Positions 17,409 to 26,235 of a DNA stretch of 64,000 bases are shown one piece after another. This DNA comes from Rhodoglobus sp. (GTDB taxonomy: Bacteria; Actinomycetota; Actinomycetes; Actinomycetales; Microbacteriaceae). The notes under the pieces were generated by a model, which worked only from the letters and a program-made list of their open reading frames with translations, had not been told where the DNA came from and made no database searches. The position numbers were made by a program, and so were the translations under genes. The stretch is taken from contig JAODAV010000011.1 of assembly GCA_025463605.1 (NCBI GenBank), positions 62,001-126,000 on the forward strand, written 5' to 3'. Numbering within the stretch: position 1 is the stretch's first letter; each line of letters opens with the position of its first letter.

Positions 17409-18122
17409 ATGGCCCGCACCACAGACTCGACCCCCAAGGCACCCAAGGAACCCGGTCGCCTGAAGCAGATGTACCAGGTCTTCCAGATGACCAGACGGTA
17501 CGACAACCTCGCAATCTGGTATTTCCTGCTCGCGTTCCTCGGGCCCGTGGCCCTCGGTATTGCGCTCGCGTTCCTGCTGTCGAGCGACAACGTGCTGGGA
17601 TTCGTGCTCTACATCATCGCGGGCGTGCTCGGCGGTCTCCTGGTATTCCTCATCGTGCTGGGACGCCGCGCGGAGAGAGCCGCATACTCCCAGATCGCGG
17701 GCCAGCCGGGTGCCGTCGGCGCGGTGCTCAAGAGCTCGCTGCGACGTGGCTGGACGGCGAGCGAGATGCCTATCAACGTGAGCCCGAAGACGCAGGACGC
17801 CGTCTACCGCGCGGTCGGTCGCGGCGGCGTCGCTCTCATTGGCGAGGGGCCGCGCAGCCGCACGCAGCGCATGCTCGAAGACGAGCGCCGCAACGTCTCG
17901 CGCATCCTGCCCAACGTGCCGGTGACATTCCTCTACGTCGGTCCCGACCCCGAGTCCACTCCCCTGCACAAGCTGCCCGGCAAGCTGCGCAGTCTCAAGC
18001 CCGCACTGCGCAAGCCGGAGATTCTCGCGGTCGCGAACCGCCTCAACTCACTCGGCAAGAACGGACTACCCATCCCCAAGGGCATCGACCCCACCAAGGT
18101 GCGCGCGCCGCGCCCCCGCTGA
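17409..18122 (+). CDS. DUF4191 membrane protein
   Basis: A 237-aa protein with a basic N-terminus, two adjacent membrane helices (about 36-56 and 62-84), then a cytoplasmic domain rich in Arg/Lys containing G-A-V-L-K-S-S-L-R-R-G-W and R-S-R-T-Q-R-M-L-E-D-E-R. This is the DUF4191 family, which sits right after lipA in many actinobacteria; its role is unknown. Only 4 bp separate it from lipA, and the lipA 3' end carries a candidate private promoter. Confidence 0.85.
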   Translation: MARTTDSTPKAPKEPGRLKQMYQVFQMTRRYDNLAIWYFLLAFLGPVALGIALAFLLSSDNVLGFVLYIIAGVLGGLLVFLIVLGRRAERAAYSQIAGQPGAVGAVLKSSLRRGWTASEMPINVSPKTQDAVYRAVGRGGVALIGEGPRSRTQRMLEDERRNVSRILPNVPVTFLYVGPDPESTPLHKLPGKLRSLKPALRKPEILAVANRLNSLGKNGLPIPKGIDPTKVRAPRPR

Positions 18123-18135
18123 GGCAACCCGACTC

Positions 18136-19365
18136 TTGTTGGAATCACCAGCGCCCCGCTGGGCGGGGCGCACCCTTGCGCTCGTCGGCGTAATCCTCGC
18201 CGCCGCCAATCTGAGGACGGCGGTCGCCGCCCTCTCCCCCATCGTCGCCGAGGTCGGGCGCGACATCCCGCTCGACAGCGTCGGCATCGGTATCCTCGGC
18301 ACGCTTCCCCCGCTGTGCTTCGCGGTCTTCGGTTTACTCACGCCCCTGCTGCGCCGACGCCTGCATCTGGAGGCCATCCTCGTCGCGGCGCTCGCGGCGA
18401 TCACCCTCGGGCACCTGGTTCGCGGCATTGCGCCCGACTATCTGGCGCTCGCACTCGGGAGCACCCTCACGTTCGCCGGTATGGGTGTAGCCAACGTCGT
18501 GCTGCCGCCCGTGGTGAAGAAGTACTTTCCGGATCGGGTCGGAGCTCTCACCTCGGCGTACGCGACGGTGATGGCGGTCTCGAGTCTCATCCCTCCGCTC
18601 ATTGCCGTTCCGATCGCCGACTCGGCGGGCTGGCGTGTGTCCCTGGGATTGTGGGCGGTATTCGGGGTCGCAGCGCTTGTCCCGTGGGTCGTGCTCTGGG
18701 TGCGCGAACGCGCGGCGAAGGCCGCCGACGACGACTTGGTGGTACCGCAGCTGCCCGCGGTCGTCGTCGGCCGGGTTTGGCACTCGCGGCTGGCATGGGC
18801 GTTGGCGCTGCTTTTCGGCATGACTTCGATGAACGTCTATGCCGCGTTCGCCTGGTTGCCGCAGATCCTCCGGGATGTCGCCGGCATCGGCCCCGTGGAG
18901 GCGGGAGCACTCCTGGCCCTGTACGCCGGTGTGGGCATCCCGCTCTCGCTCGTCCTGCCTGTGCTGACCGTGCGTCTCAGGCACATCGGTCCACTCGTCG
19001 TGGTAGCCGCATTCGCCTACACCGCGGGGTACGGTGGGCTCCTCGTCGCACCGGCTGCTGCCACCTGGCTCTGGGTGGGCCTTGCCGGTGTCGGATCGCT
19101 GCTGTTCCCGGCGACTCTGGTGCTCATCAACCTGCGCACCCGCACCCCCGGCGGTGCAGTCGCCCTGAGCGGATTCACCCAGGGTCTCGGCTATCTCATC
19201 GGCGCCCTTGGACCGGTACTCGTGGGCGTGCTGCACCAGGTGACAGGAGCGTGGATCGCGCCGCTGGTGTTCCTGCTCAGCACGGTCGCGGCCACAGTCG
19301 TCACCGGCATGATCGTTGCGAAACCGCGGATGCTCGAAGACGACTGGCACCCTCGTACTCGCTAG
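18136..19365 (+). CDS. MFS transporter, CynX/NimT-like
   Basis: A 409-aa carrier with about 12 membrane helices. The first helix A-A-A-N-L-R-T-A-V-A-A-L-S-P-I-V and the loop V-V-K-K-Y-F-P-D-R-V-G (about residues 127-137) are typical of the CynX/NimT (cyanate or nitroimidazole permease) branch; the substrate cannot be named. The start is the TTG at 18136, 13 bp after DUF4191, with only a weak GAGG upstream, so it may be co-transcribed. The 3' end converges on the RDD gene with a 7-bp gap. Confidence 0.8.
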   Translation: MLESPAPRWAGRTLALVGVILAAANLRTAVAALSPIVAEVGRDIPLDSVGIGILGTLPPLCFAVFGLLTPLLRRRLHLEAILVAALAAITLGHLVRGIAPDYLALALGSTLTFAGMGVANVVLPPVVKKYFPDRVGALTSAYATVMAVSSLIPPLIAVPIADSAGWRVSLGLWAVFGVAALVPWVVLWVRERAAKAADDDLVVPQLPAVVVGRVWHSRLAWALALLFGMTSMNVYAAFAWLPQILRDVAGIGPVEAGALLALYAGVGIPLSLVLPVLTVRLRHIGPLVVVAAFAYTAGYGGLLVAPAAATWLWVGLAGVGSLLFPATLVLINLRTRTPGGAVALSGFTQGLGYLIGALGPVLVGVLHQVTGAWIAPLVFLLSTVAATVVTGMIVAKPRMLEDDWHPRTR

Positions 19366-19372
19366 CAGCGAA

Positions 19373-19777
19373 TTACCGTCTGACGAGCACTGTGCCGATC
19401 AGGCGGTCGTGCATGCCGCGCTGGTCGCGGTCCCAGATGACAGCGGGAACAAGGATGCACAGCAGGGCCGTGCGCGCGAACGGGCGCCACAGCCCCAAGT
19501 AGCCGCCCGCGATGGGCACGACCCGCATGCCGAGCAGCAGGTGCCCGATGCTGCCGTTCACCGTCAGCAGGAACACGATCTGCGCGACCGCGAAGATCGT
19601 GAGCGTCGCCCACGGGTCGTAACTGAAGAATGCGACCGACACGAGGATGGCCGTGCCCCAGTCGATGAGGAGCGCCACGATCCTGCGACCCAGTCTCGCC
19701 ACCGAGCGCGGGCCCGACTGGGGCAGACCCAGTCGCTTGCCCGGCCAGTCCGTGGTGGGTGTCGACGCAGTGGGCAC
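19373..19777 (-). CDS. RDD family membrane protein
   Basis: A 134-aa protein of the RDD family: the first helix begins R-R-I-V-A-L-L-I-D-W with the family Arg and Asp, followed by two more helices and the closing D-R-D-Q-R-G-M-H-D-R. RDD proteins are small membrane proteins of mostly unknown role, some linked to Na+/H+ or toxin handling. I chose the GTG at 19777: TAGGAT (19790-19785, minus) ends 7 nt before it, suggesting a nearly leaderless mRNA. The frame is open to 19897, but that would cross the glnA1 operator. In actinobacteria an RDD gene commonly faces away from glnA, as here. Confidence 0.8.
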   Translation of the reverse strand: MPTASTPTTDWPGKRLGLPQSGPRSVARLGRRIVALLIDWGTAILVSVAFFSYDPWATLTIFAVAQIVFLLTVNGSIGHLLLGMRVVPIAGGYLGLWRPFARTALLCILVPAVIWDRDQRGMHDRLIGTVLVRR

Positions 19778-19806
19778 GGGTACGATCCTAGCGAGGCGAC
19801 GTACGC

Positions 19807-19844
19807 GTAACATGCCGGAAACAATTGCGTGACGCTGGCGAAAT
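19807..19844 (+). promoter_or_regulatory. Double GlnR-type operator upstream of glnA1
   Basis: The site reads GTAAC-n6-GAAAC-n6-GTGAC-n6-GAAAT. This is the a1-b1-a2-b2 arrangement of the actinobacterial GlnR consensus (gTnAc-n6-GaAAc twice, with 6-nt spacing); only the last base of the fourth half-site departs. It is 71 bp before the glnA1 ATG and 10 bp before a TACCCT that fits a -10. GlnR controls nitrogen genes, usually activating glnA when nitrogen is short. GlnR itself is not in the window. Confidence 0.75.
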
Positions 19845-19854
19845 CCCTTACGCG

Positions 19855-19860
19855 TACCCT
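19855..19860 (+). promoter_or_regulatory. Candidate -10 of glnA1
   Basis: TACCCT lies 10 bp downstream of the GlnR-type operator. It would give a leader of about 48 nt containing the GGAG Shine-Dalgarno at 19902-19905. There is no convincing -35, as expected for an activator-dependent promoter. Confidence 0.4.
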
Positions 19861-19914
19861 GCCAGTGGCTGTGACTGCAGCCGCTCCGCTCAGGCACCCT
19901 TGGAGTTCCGCCCT

Positions 19915-21351
19915 ATGTCCCACCCCAAGTTCAAAGACTCGTCCGAGGTTCTCAAGTTCATCAAAGACACGGACGTCAAGTTCCTCGACATCCGCTTCAC
20001 CGATCTGCCGGGCATCCAGCAGCACTTCAACATTCCTGCCGCAACGGTAGACGAAGATTTCTTCGCTGTTGGCCAGCTGTTCGATGGTTCGTCGATCCGT
20101 GGCTTCCAGTCGATCCACGAATCGGACCTCCAGCTCATCCCCGACATCACGACCGCATACGTGGACCCGTTCCGCACCGAGCGCACCCTCGTGATCGTCT
20201 TCGACATCTACAACCCGCGCAACGGCGAGATCTACTCGCGCGACCCGCGCCAGGTTGCCAAGAAGGCCGAGAAGTACCTCGCGTCGACGGGTATCGCCGA
20301 CACCGCGTTCTTCGCCCCCGAGGCCGAGTTCTACATCTTCGACGACGTCAAGTACGAGGTGAAGCAGAACAAGAGCTACTACGAGGTCGACTCGAGCGAG
20401 GCCGCGTGGAACACCGCGCGCACCGAGGAGGGCGGCAACCTCGCCAACAAGACCCCGTACAAGGGCGGCTACTTCCCTGTCACCCCCGTCGACCAGCACG
20501 CCGACATGCGTGACGACATCGTGCTCAAGCTCATCGAGGTCGGTCTCGACGTCGAGCGCAGCCACCACGAGGTCGGCACCGCCGGCCAGGGCGAGATCAA
20601 CTACAAGTTCGACACCATGGTTCACGCCGGTGACGACATCCTCAAGTTCAAGTACATCGTCAAGAACACGGCGCTCGAGTGGGGCAAGACGGCGACGTTC
20701 ATGCCGAAGCCGCTCATGGGCGACAACGGTTCGGGCATGCACACGCACCAGTCGCTGTGGAACGACGGCAACCCGCTGTTCTACGACGAGAAGGGCTACG
20801 GCGGCCTGAGCGACATCGCCCGCTGGTACATCGGCGGCCTGCTCAATCACGCTCCCGCGGTGCTCGCCTTCACCAACCCGACCGTCAACTCGTACCGCCG
20901 GCTCATCCCCGGCTTCGAGGCCCCCGTGAACCTTGTGTACTCGGCCGGCAACCGGTCGGCGTCGATCCGCATCCCGATCACGGGCACGAACCCCAAGGCG
21001 AAGCGCATCGAGTTCCGCGCGCCTGACGCCTCGGGCAACCCGTACCTCGCGTTCGCGGCGCAGCTCATGGCCGGTCTCGACGGCATCAAGAACAAGATCG
21101 AGCCGCACGAGCCCGTCGACAAGGACCTCTACGAACTGCCGCCCGAGGAGGCCAAGGGTATCCCCCAGGTTCCCGGTTCCCTCGACGAGGCCCTCAAGGC
21201 CCTCGAGGCCGACCACGACTTCCTCCTCGAGGGTGGCGTGTTCACGAAGGACCTCATCGAGACGTGGATCGACTACAAGCGCGAGAAGGAGCTCCTCCCC
21301 TTCGCGCAGCGCCCGCACCCGTTCGAGTACGAGCTGTACTACGGGGTCTAA
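19915..21351 (+). CDS. glnA: Glutamine synthetase, type I beta (GlnA1)
   Basis: A 478-aa class I glutamine synthetase joining ammonia to glutamate with ATP. It has the substrate motif [11 protein letters not shown] (about residues 134-144), the ATP motif [12 protein letters not shown] (about 264-275), and the adenylylation loop D-L-Y-E-L-P-P-E-E with target Tyr406. Length and loop place it in the dodecameric GSI-beta group shut down by GlnE, whose gene is at 26236-29178. The ATG is preceded by GGAG; an upstream open stretch from 19825 overlaps the operator and is not coding. A strong terminator follows. Confidence 0.97.
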   Translation: MSHPKFKDSSEVLKFIKDTDVKFLDIRFTDLPGIQQHFNIPAATVDEDFFAVGQLFDGSSIRGFQSIHESDLQLIPDITTAYVDPFRTERTLVIVFDIYNPRNGEIYSRDPRQVAKKAEKYLASTGIADTAFFAPEAEFYIFDDVKYEVKQNKSYYEVDSSEAAWNTARTEEGGNLANKTPYKGGYFPVTPVDQHADMRDDIVLKLIEVGLDVERSHHEVGTAGQGEINYKFDTMVHAGDDILKFKYIVKNTALEWGKTATFMPKPLMGDNGSGMHTHQSLWNDGNPLFYDEKGYGGLSDIARWYIGGLLNHAPAVLAFTNPTVNSYRRLIPGFEAPVNLVYSAGNRSASIRIPITGTNPKAKRIEFRAPDASGNPYLAFAAQLMAGLDGIKNKIEPHEPVDKDLYELPPEEAKGIPQVPGSLDEALKALEADHDFLLEGGVFTKDLIETWIDYKREKELLPFAQRPHPFEYELYYGV

Positions 21352-21361
21352 GCACTACCTT

Positions 21362-21402
21362 CGACGACGGCCGCGCCCTTCGGGGTGCGGTCGTTGTTGT
21401 TT
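21362..21402 (+). terminator. Hairpin terminator after glnA1
   Basis: A 17-bp stem (21362-21378 with 21383-21399, including four G-U pairs) is capped by a stable TTCG tetraloop and followed by TTT. It separates glnA1 from the convergent polysaccharide operon. Confidence 0.75.
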
Positions 21403-21480
21403 GCGGTGGTGGATGACGTTCGAGTTGAAGACCCAATTGGCAGGAGATGCTCTCCGAATGGTCGCGAACAACCAAAACCG

Positions 21481-22914
21481 TCAGCGCAGCGGCGCGAGCT
21501 CTCGGCGAGCGGCGGCGGCAGCGTGCGGCACCCCGACGGCCGGAGTCGGTCTGCCGAGCGCGCGGAATGCCCAGCCGGCGGCGCTCCAGGCTTCGGCGTC
21601 GAGGCAGTTGCGCGCGTCGATGACCACTGGCGACTTCACGAGCTGCGCGAGGGCCCCCGGATCGGCGGAGACGAACTCCGGCCATTCGGTGAGCACGAGT
21701 ACGGCATCCGATTCGGCGATCGCTTCCTCGATCGAGTCCGCGTAGGCGAGGGTCGGGAACATGGCTCGCGCGGTGTCAGCGGCCTCTGGATCGTGCACGA
21801 CGACCTGGGCGCCGCGGAGGTGAAGGGCGGCCGCCACGTTGAGCGCGGGCGAATCCCGCACGTCGTCGGTGTGCGGTTTGAACGCCGCCCCGAGCACTCC
21901 GATCCGACGGTTGAGCACGGAACCGCCGAGAGCTTCCAGGGCGAGGTCGATCACCCGCTGCCGCTGCCCCATGTTGATCTCATCAACCTGCTGCAGCAGG
22001 GATGCCGCCGCATACGCGCCCAGCTCACTCGAGCGATACATGAGCGCCCTGATGTCCTTAGGCAGGCAGCCGCCACCGAATCCCAGGCCCGCGTTGAGAA
22101 ACTGGCGGCCGATGCGGGGATCATGGCCGAGGGCATCCGCGAGCACCGACACATCGGCCCCCGCCGCCTCGCAGACTTCGGCGATGGCATTGATGAAGGA
22201 GATCTTGGTGGCGAGGAACGCGTTCGCGCTCACCTTGACGAGTTCGGCCGTGGGGAGGTCGCAGGCGATGACGGGGGTACCGGTCGCGATCGGCGCCGCG
22301 TAGACGGTTCGCAATAGGGCCTCGGATCGTGGCGAGACGCCGCCGAGAACAATGCGATCCGGACGCAGCGTGTCTTCGACCGCCTTACCCTCGCGCAGGA
22401 ACTCGGGGTTCCAGACGAGTTCGGCATGGACGCCGTCCGGCACGATCTCGGCGACGATACCGCGAAGGCGCGCGGCCGTTCCCACCGGAACCGTCGACTT
22501 GCCGACGATGAGACCGTCGTGGGTGAGGTTGCGGGCGACCATACTGGTCGCGTCATCCACGAAGCGCAGGTTGGCGGCGTTGCTGCCGCGTTGCTGCGGG
22601 GTGCCCACGCAGATGAAGTGCACGTCGGATAGCGCCGTGGCTTCTGCGACATCCGTCGTGAACCGCAGGCGGCCGCTCTCGACGTGCTTGAGGATGAGCT
22701 CGGGAAGCCCGGGTTCGAAGAAGGGCACGTGGCCCGCGCTCAGGGCCGCGACCTTGGCCGGATCGACATCCACTCCGACCACCTCGAAACCCATCTCCGC
22801 CATGGCGGCGGCGTGGGTGGCCCCGAGGTAGCCGGTACCGATCACGCTGATGCGCGGCGGTGAGGTCTCCCGCGCTCGCTGCTCTACTGCCCCTGTTGCC
22901 GTCTGGTCTTTCAT
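21481..22914 (-). CDS. UDP-glucose 6-dehydrogenase
   Basis: A 477-aa NAD-dependent enzyme oxidising UDP-glucose to UDP-glucuronate. It has the Rossmann motif G-T-G-Y-L-G near residues 28-33, the substrate segment W-N-P-E-F-L-R-E-G, catalytic Cys283 in G-F-G-G-G-C-L-P-K-D, and the C-terminal G-A-A-F-K-P-H-T-D-D-V-R-D-S. I placed the start at the ATG with a strong AGGAGA 4 nt upstream. An ATG at 22983 overlaps the GH26 stop as ATGA and would add 23 residues containing two P-Q-A-P copies encoded by an 18-bp-spaced direct repeat (22924-22955); both starts are plausible. It is the last gene of the glycosyltransferase operon and supplies its uronic acid donor. Confidence 0.9.
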   Translation of the reverse strand: MKDQTATGAVEQRARETSPPRISVIGTGYLGATHAAAMAEMGFEVVGVDVDPAKVAALSAGHVPFFEPGLPELILKHVESGRLRFTTDVAEATALSDVHFICVGTPQQRGSNAANLRFVDDATSMVARNLTHDGLIVGKSTVPVGTAARLRGIVAEIVPDGVHAELVWNPEFLREGKAVEDTLRPDRIVLGGVSPRSEALLRTVYAAPIATGTPVIACDLPTAELVKVSANAFLATKISFINAIAEVCEAAGADVSVLADALGHDPRIGRQFLNAGLGFGGGCLPKDIRALMYRSSELGAYAAASLLQQVDEINMGQRQRVIDLALEALGGSVLNRRIGVLGAAFKPHTDDVRDSPALNVAAALHLRGAQVVVHDPEAADTARAMFPTLAYADSIEEAIAESDAVLVLTEWPEFVSADPGALAQLVKSPVVIDARNCLDAEAWSAAGWAFRALGRPTPAVGVPHAAAAARRELAPLR

Positions 22915-22979
22915 CGCGTCTCCTGGTGCCTGAGGGTGGATTGGTGCCTGAGGGTTGGGTGTGGATGTCTCGCGCGCGG

Positions 22980-24371
22980 TCATGGCGCCGGATCCAGGAC
23001 GAAGTCGTCCTCCGGTTTGCTCAGCCCGTCGACGAAGGCCGCGACGCTCTCCGGCCGGGAGTCGATGCGCCAATCGTTCGTGGCGAGTTCGCCTTCGACG
23101 TAGGTGGTGACGGCGAGGTTGAACCAGGAGAACCCGATGATGTCGTCGTTCTCCGGCTTGGCGAGCGCCTCGAAGAGACTCGTGATCCAGTCGACCTTGT
23201 GGCCATCGATCTCGGATGCGCCGAGTTCGGCGAGGATGATCGGCTTGCCCGTGAGGTCGCGCAACTGGTCGAGACTGTCCCCGAAGGTGTAGTCGAACGT
23301 GAAGTCGTTCTCGGGCTTGTAGGGCGGGCGAAGGTATCCGGAAAGCCCGACCCAGTCCACGTAGTCGTCTCCGGGGTAGAGGCTCGCCAGGTATTCCGGG
23401 GTCTTGTGCGTCGACGGAAGGTTGTTCACGATATTCGGCGCCCACACCCAGATGACGAGCTGGTTCGCTCCTTCCGCCTCGAAGATGTCGTGCACGTGCT
23501 GCCACACCTTCACGTAGTCCCCGGGGTTGTTGCCATTGATGGGCATGCCCTTGCCGTTGTCCTCGGCCCACGGGTACCAGTTGCCGTTCATCTCGTGATC
23601 GAACCGGATGGCGAGCGGGAGCCCCGTCGCGACGATGTCCCGCGCGTACTGGTGCAGGTAGTCGTCGAAGGCGCCGTCGAGGATCCGCGGGAGCGAGTAG
23701 TCCGGCTCGTCCACTTGGCTGTTGGGCGCTTCGATCGGCCGCGACTCCCACGTGAGCATCGGCAGGGTGTCGCGGGTCCAGGCGCGGGTGACCGCATCGC
23801 CGCGGAACGGCTCATCCCACCCGCCGAAGTAGCCCACGAGGTTCGGCTGGCTGCCGATCTTGCCGGATACGTCGTCATAGGTTCCCCAGTTGAATGGCGC
23901 CTGGGCGGTGTAGATGCCGAGGTATCGCGAGGCGGGAGCCACGAGTTCGGCCCACGACGGGGCCGTGATCGGGGCCGGTGTCGGCGAGGACCCGGATGCT
24001 GCGGGCGGCACCGAGCTCGCCGGCTTGCGGCTGGGCGGGGGTTGGTTCTTCGCCGCTGCCTGCGCCTGCGCGAGCGACTGCTTGGCGGCCGCGAGCTGCT
24101 GCTCGAGCGCGGTGACCTGATCCTTGCTGTCGGCCAGGTCTCCCTTGACCGCGACTAGTGCGCTGAGCAGTCCGTTGCGCTCGCTCTTCAGGTCGACGCC
24201 CTCTTGCACAGCCTGCACCGCGGTGCTCACCTGGCCGATGGGCCCTGACGGCGAGGTCCACACGAAAACGGACACTCCGGAGAGGCAGAGCGCGATCGCC
24301 CCCGCCCCCACCGCAGTGAGCCGGGCCCGCACCGTGCTGGCTGCCCACCATGAGCTAGTTGATCTGGACAA
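22980..24371 (-). CDS. Membrane-anchored glycoside hydrolase family 26 protein
   Basis: A 463-aa protein with an N-terminal membrane anchor (about 17-40), a coiled coil (about 55-108), a Pro/Ser-rich linker (about 109-138), and a GH26 catalytic barrel (about 145-440). The GH26 acid/base is Glu260 in F-D-H-E-M-N-G-N-W-Y-P-W and the nucleophile Glu382 in I-L-A-E-L-G-A-S-E. GH26 members cut beta-mannans, beta-1,3-1,4-glucans or beta-1,3-xylans; the substrate here is unknown. A membrane-tethered hydrolase between a synthase and UDP-glucose dehydrogenase genes suggests trimming or release of the nascent polymer. The TTG start has GGAGG 9 nt upstream and overlaps the glycosyltransferase by 17 bp. 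Confidence 0.85.
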   Translation of the reverse strand: MSRSTSSWWAASTVRARLTAVGAGAIALCLSGVSVFVWTSPSGPIGQVSTAVQAVQEGVDLKSERNGLLSALVAVKGDLADSKDQVTALEQQLAAAKQSLAQAQAAAKNQPPPSRKPASSVPPAASGSSPTPAPITAPSWAELVAPASRYLGIYTAQAPFNWGTYDDVSGKIGSQPNLVGYFGGWDEPFRGDAVTRAWTRDTLPMLTWESRPIEAPNSQVDEPDYSLPRILDGAFDDYLHQYARDIVATGLPLAIRFDHEMNGNWYPWAEDNGKGMPINGNNPGDYVKVWQHVHDIFEAEGANQLVIWVWAPNIVNNLPSTHKTPEYLASLYPGDDYVDWVGLSGYLRPPYKPENDFTFDYTFGDSLDQLRDLTGKPIILAELGASEIDGHKVDWITSLFEALAKPENDDIIGFSWFNLAVTTYVEGELATNDWRIDSRPESVAAFVDGLSKPEDDFVLDPAP

Positions 24372-25884
24372 TGAGCATCGCCTCCGCTAGAAAAATGGTG
24401 ATACCGATCAGGTAGGGAATTGCCGCTTGGGGATTCAACCGGCGGCGAGAGGCACGGCGTGCCGGCCGCTCCGCCGCCAGTGGCGCAGCCAGGAGAAGCG
24501 CGGGCGCGCTCGCGATGCCGCTCGCCGACCGCGCGCCTCCACGCTGGGCCAAGCGCAGCTGCTCCGCCCATTGGTGGGGTTCGATGGATGCCGGGCCGGT
24601 CGACTGGCCGCTGCTCGGTGTCGCGGCATCCTGCTCGCCCCCCGCGTAGGCGCCCGCGCGCGTTCCCCACCCGCTGGCATGACCCATGCGGAAGAACCCG
24701 ATCAGCCTGATGGGCATGAGGAAGAACGTCGAGACGATGATAAACGCCGGAAGCCGGAAGAAGTCCGATGGCTTCTCGCCGAGATGCCGCACCTGGCGGA
24801 TGGCCATGCTCAGCACCGACGAGATGACCATGAGCCCGAGGACCCACAAGATGCCGGTCTGGAAACCGTACTCGTCGAGGATTCCCTCGTAGAAGTTGTA
24901 GCCCTGCCCGGTGAAGGCCCGGTAGATCCATCCGCCGATCACCCCGGCGAGCAGGAACGGCAGCAGGATGTCCATGAGGAAGAACAGCGCGAGCATGGGA
25001 GCGTGACCGAGCATCCACGGCAGCATCCTCAGGGTGTTGTACTGGCTGCCGCGAGCCCACCGCAACTGCTGCTTGAACAGCTTCTTCACCTGAAGCGGCG
25101 CGTCGGTGTAGACGAGGCTCGTGTGCTGGTACACCGTGCGGTAGCCCTCCTTGAGTGTGAGATTCGTGAGCGTGCGGTCGTCGGAGACCTCGAGGAACAC
25201 GCCCATGAAGCGCTCGTTCATGAACTTGTCCATGACCCGCATGAGGATCGAGCGCCTGAACGCGATAGTGCGCCCGGGAAGGCAGCCCACCTGACCGAGC
25301 ACGCTCTGTGCCGGCATCGAGTACAGCGAGCGGGAGTTCTCCAGCCAGTCCGCCCAGCGGGTAATCCAGCTGCGGTTGGGCTCGAGGATGCGCTGGCGGG
25401 TCGTCACCCCGCCCACTCGCTCATCGGCAAACGGTTTCACCAGTTCGGGCAGCGTGCCCGGCGTCCACACCGTGTCCGAATCGACGAGCACAGTGATCTC
25501 GCCCTGCGACATGCGAGTGCCGATCATTACCGCGTTCCGCTTCCCCGGGATCGGCGTGTGCACCCACCGTACGAGCGGCGCGAACTCCTCGGAGACCTTC
25601 TCGAGCTCCGGGTTGGGCGCGCCGTTGATCACGACGATGATCTCGCCCGGGCCCTGCTCGACCATGCGGCCGAGCACGTCACGAAAGAGGTCGAGCGGCT
25701 CGTCGACCACAGGCACGACGACGCTCGTCGTGCCGTCGAAGTGGCCGGTGAACGGCCGGTAGCGCCGCGATAGAACCACCTTGATGATCCACAAGGCCCA
25801 GATGAGCGCCGAGTACACGCTGAACAGGTAGAGCTCCGGGTGCCCCTCGAGCACATGACGAATCTGAAGAAGAAAGATGAACAC
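24355..25884 (-). CDS. Processive family 2 glycosyltransferase (hyaluronan/type 3 capsule synthase-like)
   Basis: A 509-aa integral membrane synthase. A first helix (about 18-36) is followed by a GT-A domain with donor-binding D135-S-D137, the base region S-D-D-R-T-L-T-N, and the processive-enzyme signature Q-Q-L-R-W-A-R-G (about 271-278). Further helices lie near 290-325, 345-370 and 380-405, then a 75-residue Ala/Arg-rich tail and a last helix (about 485-507). The motif set is that of GT2 synthases which polymerise and export in one step. With UDP-glucose dehydrogenase in the same operon, a uronic-acid polymer is likely. The GTG start has GAGGGG upstream. Confidence 0.85.
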   Translation of the reverse strand: MFIFLLQIRHVLEGHPELYLFSVYSALIWALWIIKVVLSRRYRPFTGHFDGTTSVVVPVVDEPLDLFRDVLGRMVEQGPGEIIVVINGAPNPELEKVSEEFAPLVRWVHTPIPGKRNAVMIGTRMSQGEITVLVDSDTVWTPGTLPELVKPFADERVGGVTTRQRILEPNRSWITRWADWLENSRSLYSMPAQSVLGQVGCLPGRTIAFRRSILMRVMDKFMNERFMGVFLEVSDDRTLTNLTLKEGYRTVYQHTSLVYTDAPLQVKKLFKQQLRWARGSQYNTLRMLPWMLGHAPMLALFFLMDILLPFLLAGVIGGWIYRAFTGQGYNFYEGILDEYGFQTGILWVLGLMVISSVLSMAIRQVRHLGEKPSDFFRLPAFIIVSTFFLMPIRLIGFFRMGHASGWGTRAGAYAGGEQDAATPSSGQSTGPASIEPHQWAEQLRLAQRGGARSASGIASAPALLLAAPLAAERPARRASRRRLNPQAAIPYLIGITIFLAEAMLIVQIN

Positions 25885-26235
25885 GGGTCCCCTCGCTGCG
25901 GTTGTGTAGGTCTAACTTCCGCGGCATTGAGGAAACTGGATTCGGATCGCTTCGGGTTGTTCCCAGTATTAGCGCGCGGCGCGCAGGCCTGCAAGCATCT
26001 CGCAAAGCGTCGTCGTCGCAGAGCGGTGGCGCGGGATGGTGCGCGAACGCGCGCGCTCGTCATCCGGGATGTTTCGCTGAGATTAAATAGGCTGGTCATT
26101 CCCCTGAATGGGGGTAGACCGATTCCGCGAGGAGATCTGAGGTACCTTCACGACCGAGCGGGAGAACGCGAAAAGAAAAAGATCATTCACCAGGCGCGAC
26201 ACGCCGTGCAACGACTCCCGCGTGCGTCAGAAGGT
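25885..26235 (-). other. 351-bp upstream region of the polysaccharide operon
   Basis: No gene is visible. Read on the minus strand, an AT-rich pocket (TATTTAATCT, about 26088-26079) fits a -10 region and lies just downstream of the dyad at 26094-26120. From there about 195 nt of leader would run to the GTG at 25884. Near the glnE end a run of A and G on the plus strand (about 26170-26181) becomes a T-rich tract on the minus strand but has no clear stem before it. Confidence 0.4.
26094..26120. promoter_or_regulatory. Interrupted dyad beside the AT-rich pocket
   Basis: Outer arms GGTC (26094-26097) and GACC (26117-26120) and inner arms CCCC/GGGG form an interrupted inverted repeat adjoining the putative -10 of the polysaccharide operon. 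It could be an operator; no regulator is known. Confidence 0.3.

Noticed and set aside
21481-23751. One long protein fusing the GH26 region to UDP-glucose dehydrogenase
   Set aside because: The upstream part is an out-of-frame reading of GH26. UDP-glucose dehydrogenase has its own start at 22914 (or 22983), and GH26 is intact in another frame.
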